From: Spirochaetaceae bacterium
Lineage (GTDB): Bacteria; Spirochaetota; Spirochaetia; Treponematales; Breznakiellaceae
NCBI GenBank assembly: GCA_031279965.1
Contig: JAITHM010000105.1
Span: forward strand, 1-5,374
Reading direction: 5' to 3'
DNA: 5,374 nucleotides
The translations under genes were made by a program, and so were the position numbers. The notes under the pieces were generated by a model that made no database searches, was not told the origin of the DNA, and saw nothing but the letters and a program-made list of their open reading frames with translations. Position 1 is the stretch's first letter, and each line of letters begins with the position of its first letter. Positions 5,275 through 5,374 of the stretch are shown in pieces.

Positions 5275-5374
5275 AGCTTGAAACACGCCGTCTGTTCCGG
5301 TAACGCAAAATAATACTTTGCAGCACAATAAAGAAACACAGCATAATGCCTGTGGTAATGCCCTGCCACCACGG
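5273..5374 (-). CDS. Sugar ABC transporter permease, C-terminal end (partial)
   Basis: Only the last 33 residues lie in the window; the rest is beyond the right edge. The frame begins PWWQGITTGIMLCFFIVLQ, a hydrophobic transmembrane helix, and ends with a short basic cytoplasmic tail (RYRNRRRVSS) before TAG at 5275-5273. A terminal membrane helix preceded by W-W and followed by Arg/Lys is typical of the C-terminus of inner-membrane permeases of the ribose/xylose/galactofuranose class (RbsC, YtfT and YjfF family). It precedes the ribulokinase by 13 bases on the same strand, so it is very likely the last gene of a transporter that imports L-arabinose or an arabinose-containing sugar. The exact family cannot be fixed from this fragment. 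It is easily missed because a different frame (5178-5372) is also open here. Confidence 0.75.
   Translation of the reverse strand, partial: PWWQGITTGIMLCFFIVLQSIILRYRNRRRVSS

Noticed and set aside
5178..5372. 64-codon minus-strand frame overlapping the permease end and kinase start
   Set aside because: It has a Tyr/His/Cys-rich shadow composition, while the adjacent frame gives a clear permease C-terminus and the kinase N-terminus.
1..5374. CRISPR arrays, tRNA/rRNA genes, riboswitches, intact IS elements
   Set aside because: No regularly spaced repeats, cloverleaf or conserved RNA motifs, and no transposase with terminal inverted repeats were seen on either strand.

Overview
The window looks like a chromosomal piece from an anaerobic, fermentative bacterium of intermediate GC (about half by eye). 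A spirochaete (Treponema-like) or a clostridial relative is the best guess from the style of the arabinose genes. This is inference; no rRNA or marker gene is present, and confidence in the lineage is low.

Right part (about 1435-5374, minus strand): the end of a sugar-catabolic operon reading right to left. It starts with the last 33 codons of a membrane permease of a sugar ABC transporter, cut by the window edge. An FGGY-family ribulokinase (araB role), L-arabinose isomerase (araA) and L-ribulose-5-phosphate 4-epimerase (araD) follow. Gaps are 13, 3 and 9 bases, and each Shine-Dalgarno lies in or at the end of the gene before it, so the genes are almost certainly co-transcribed and translationally coupled. 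Together they import a pentose and convert L-arabinose to L-ribulose, L-ribulose-5-P and D-xylulose-5-P, which feeds the pentose phosphate or phosphoketolase route. The operon promoter is upstream of the window. No convincing terminator is visible after araD.

Left edge (1-350, plus strand): the C-terminal LuxR/NarL-type helix-turn-helix of a regulator, followed by a good rho-independent terminator. The upstream piece of this regulator appears to be in another frame, joined at an AAAA tract (40-43), so the gene is either frameshifted or encodes a stand-alone HTH protein.

Middle (about 360-1434): a gene-poor stretch between the two convergent units. It holds two protein-like minus-strand reading frames. 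One (411-659) has no usable start codon but ends in a strong stem-loop with a T-rich tail. Another (667-1089) has an uncertain start. Both contain a G-[I/M]-A-P-G-Y-I motif whose DNA copies differ within the motif only at third codon positions, which suggests two relics of related coding sequences. The rest (1090-1434) holds only a micro-ORF and weak repeats. I see no complete mobile element, CRISPR array, tRNA or rRNA. The most unusual material is this decayed middle segment; I do not see a clear new multi-gene system.
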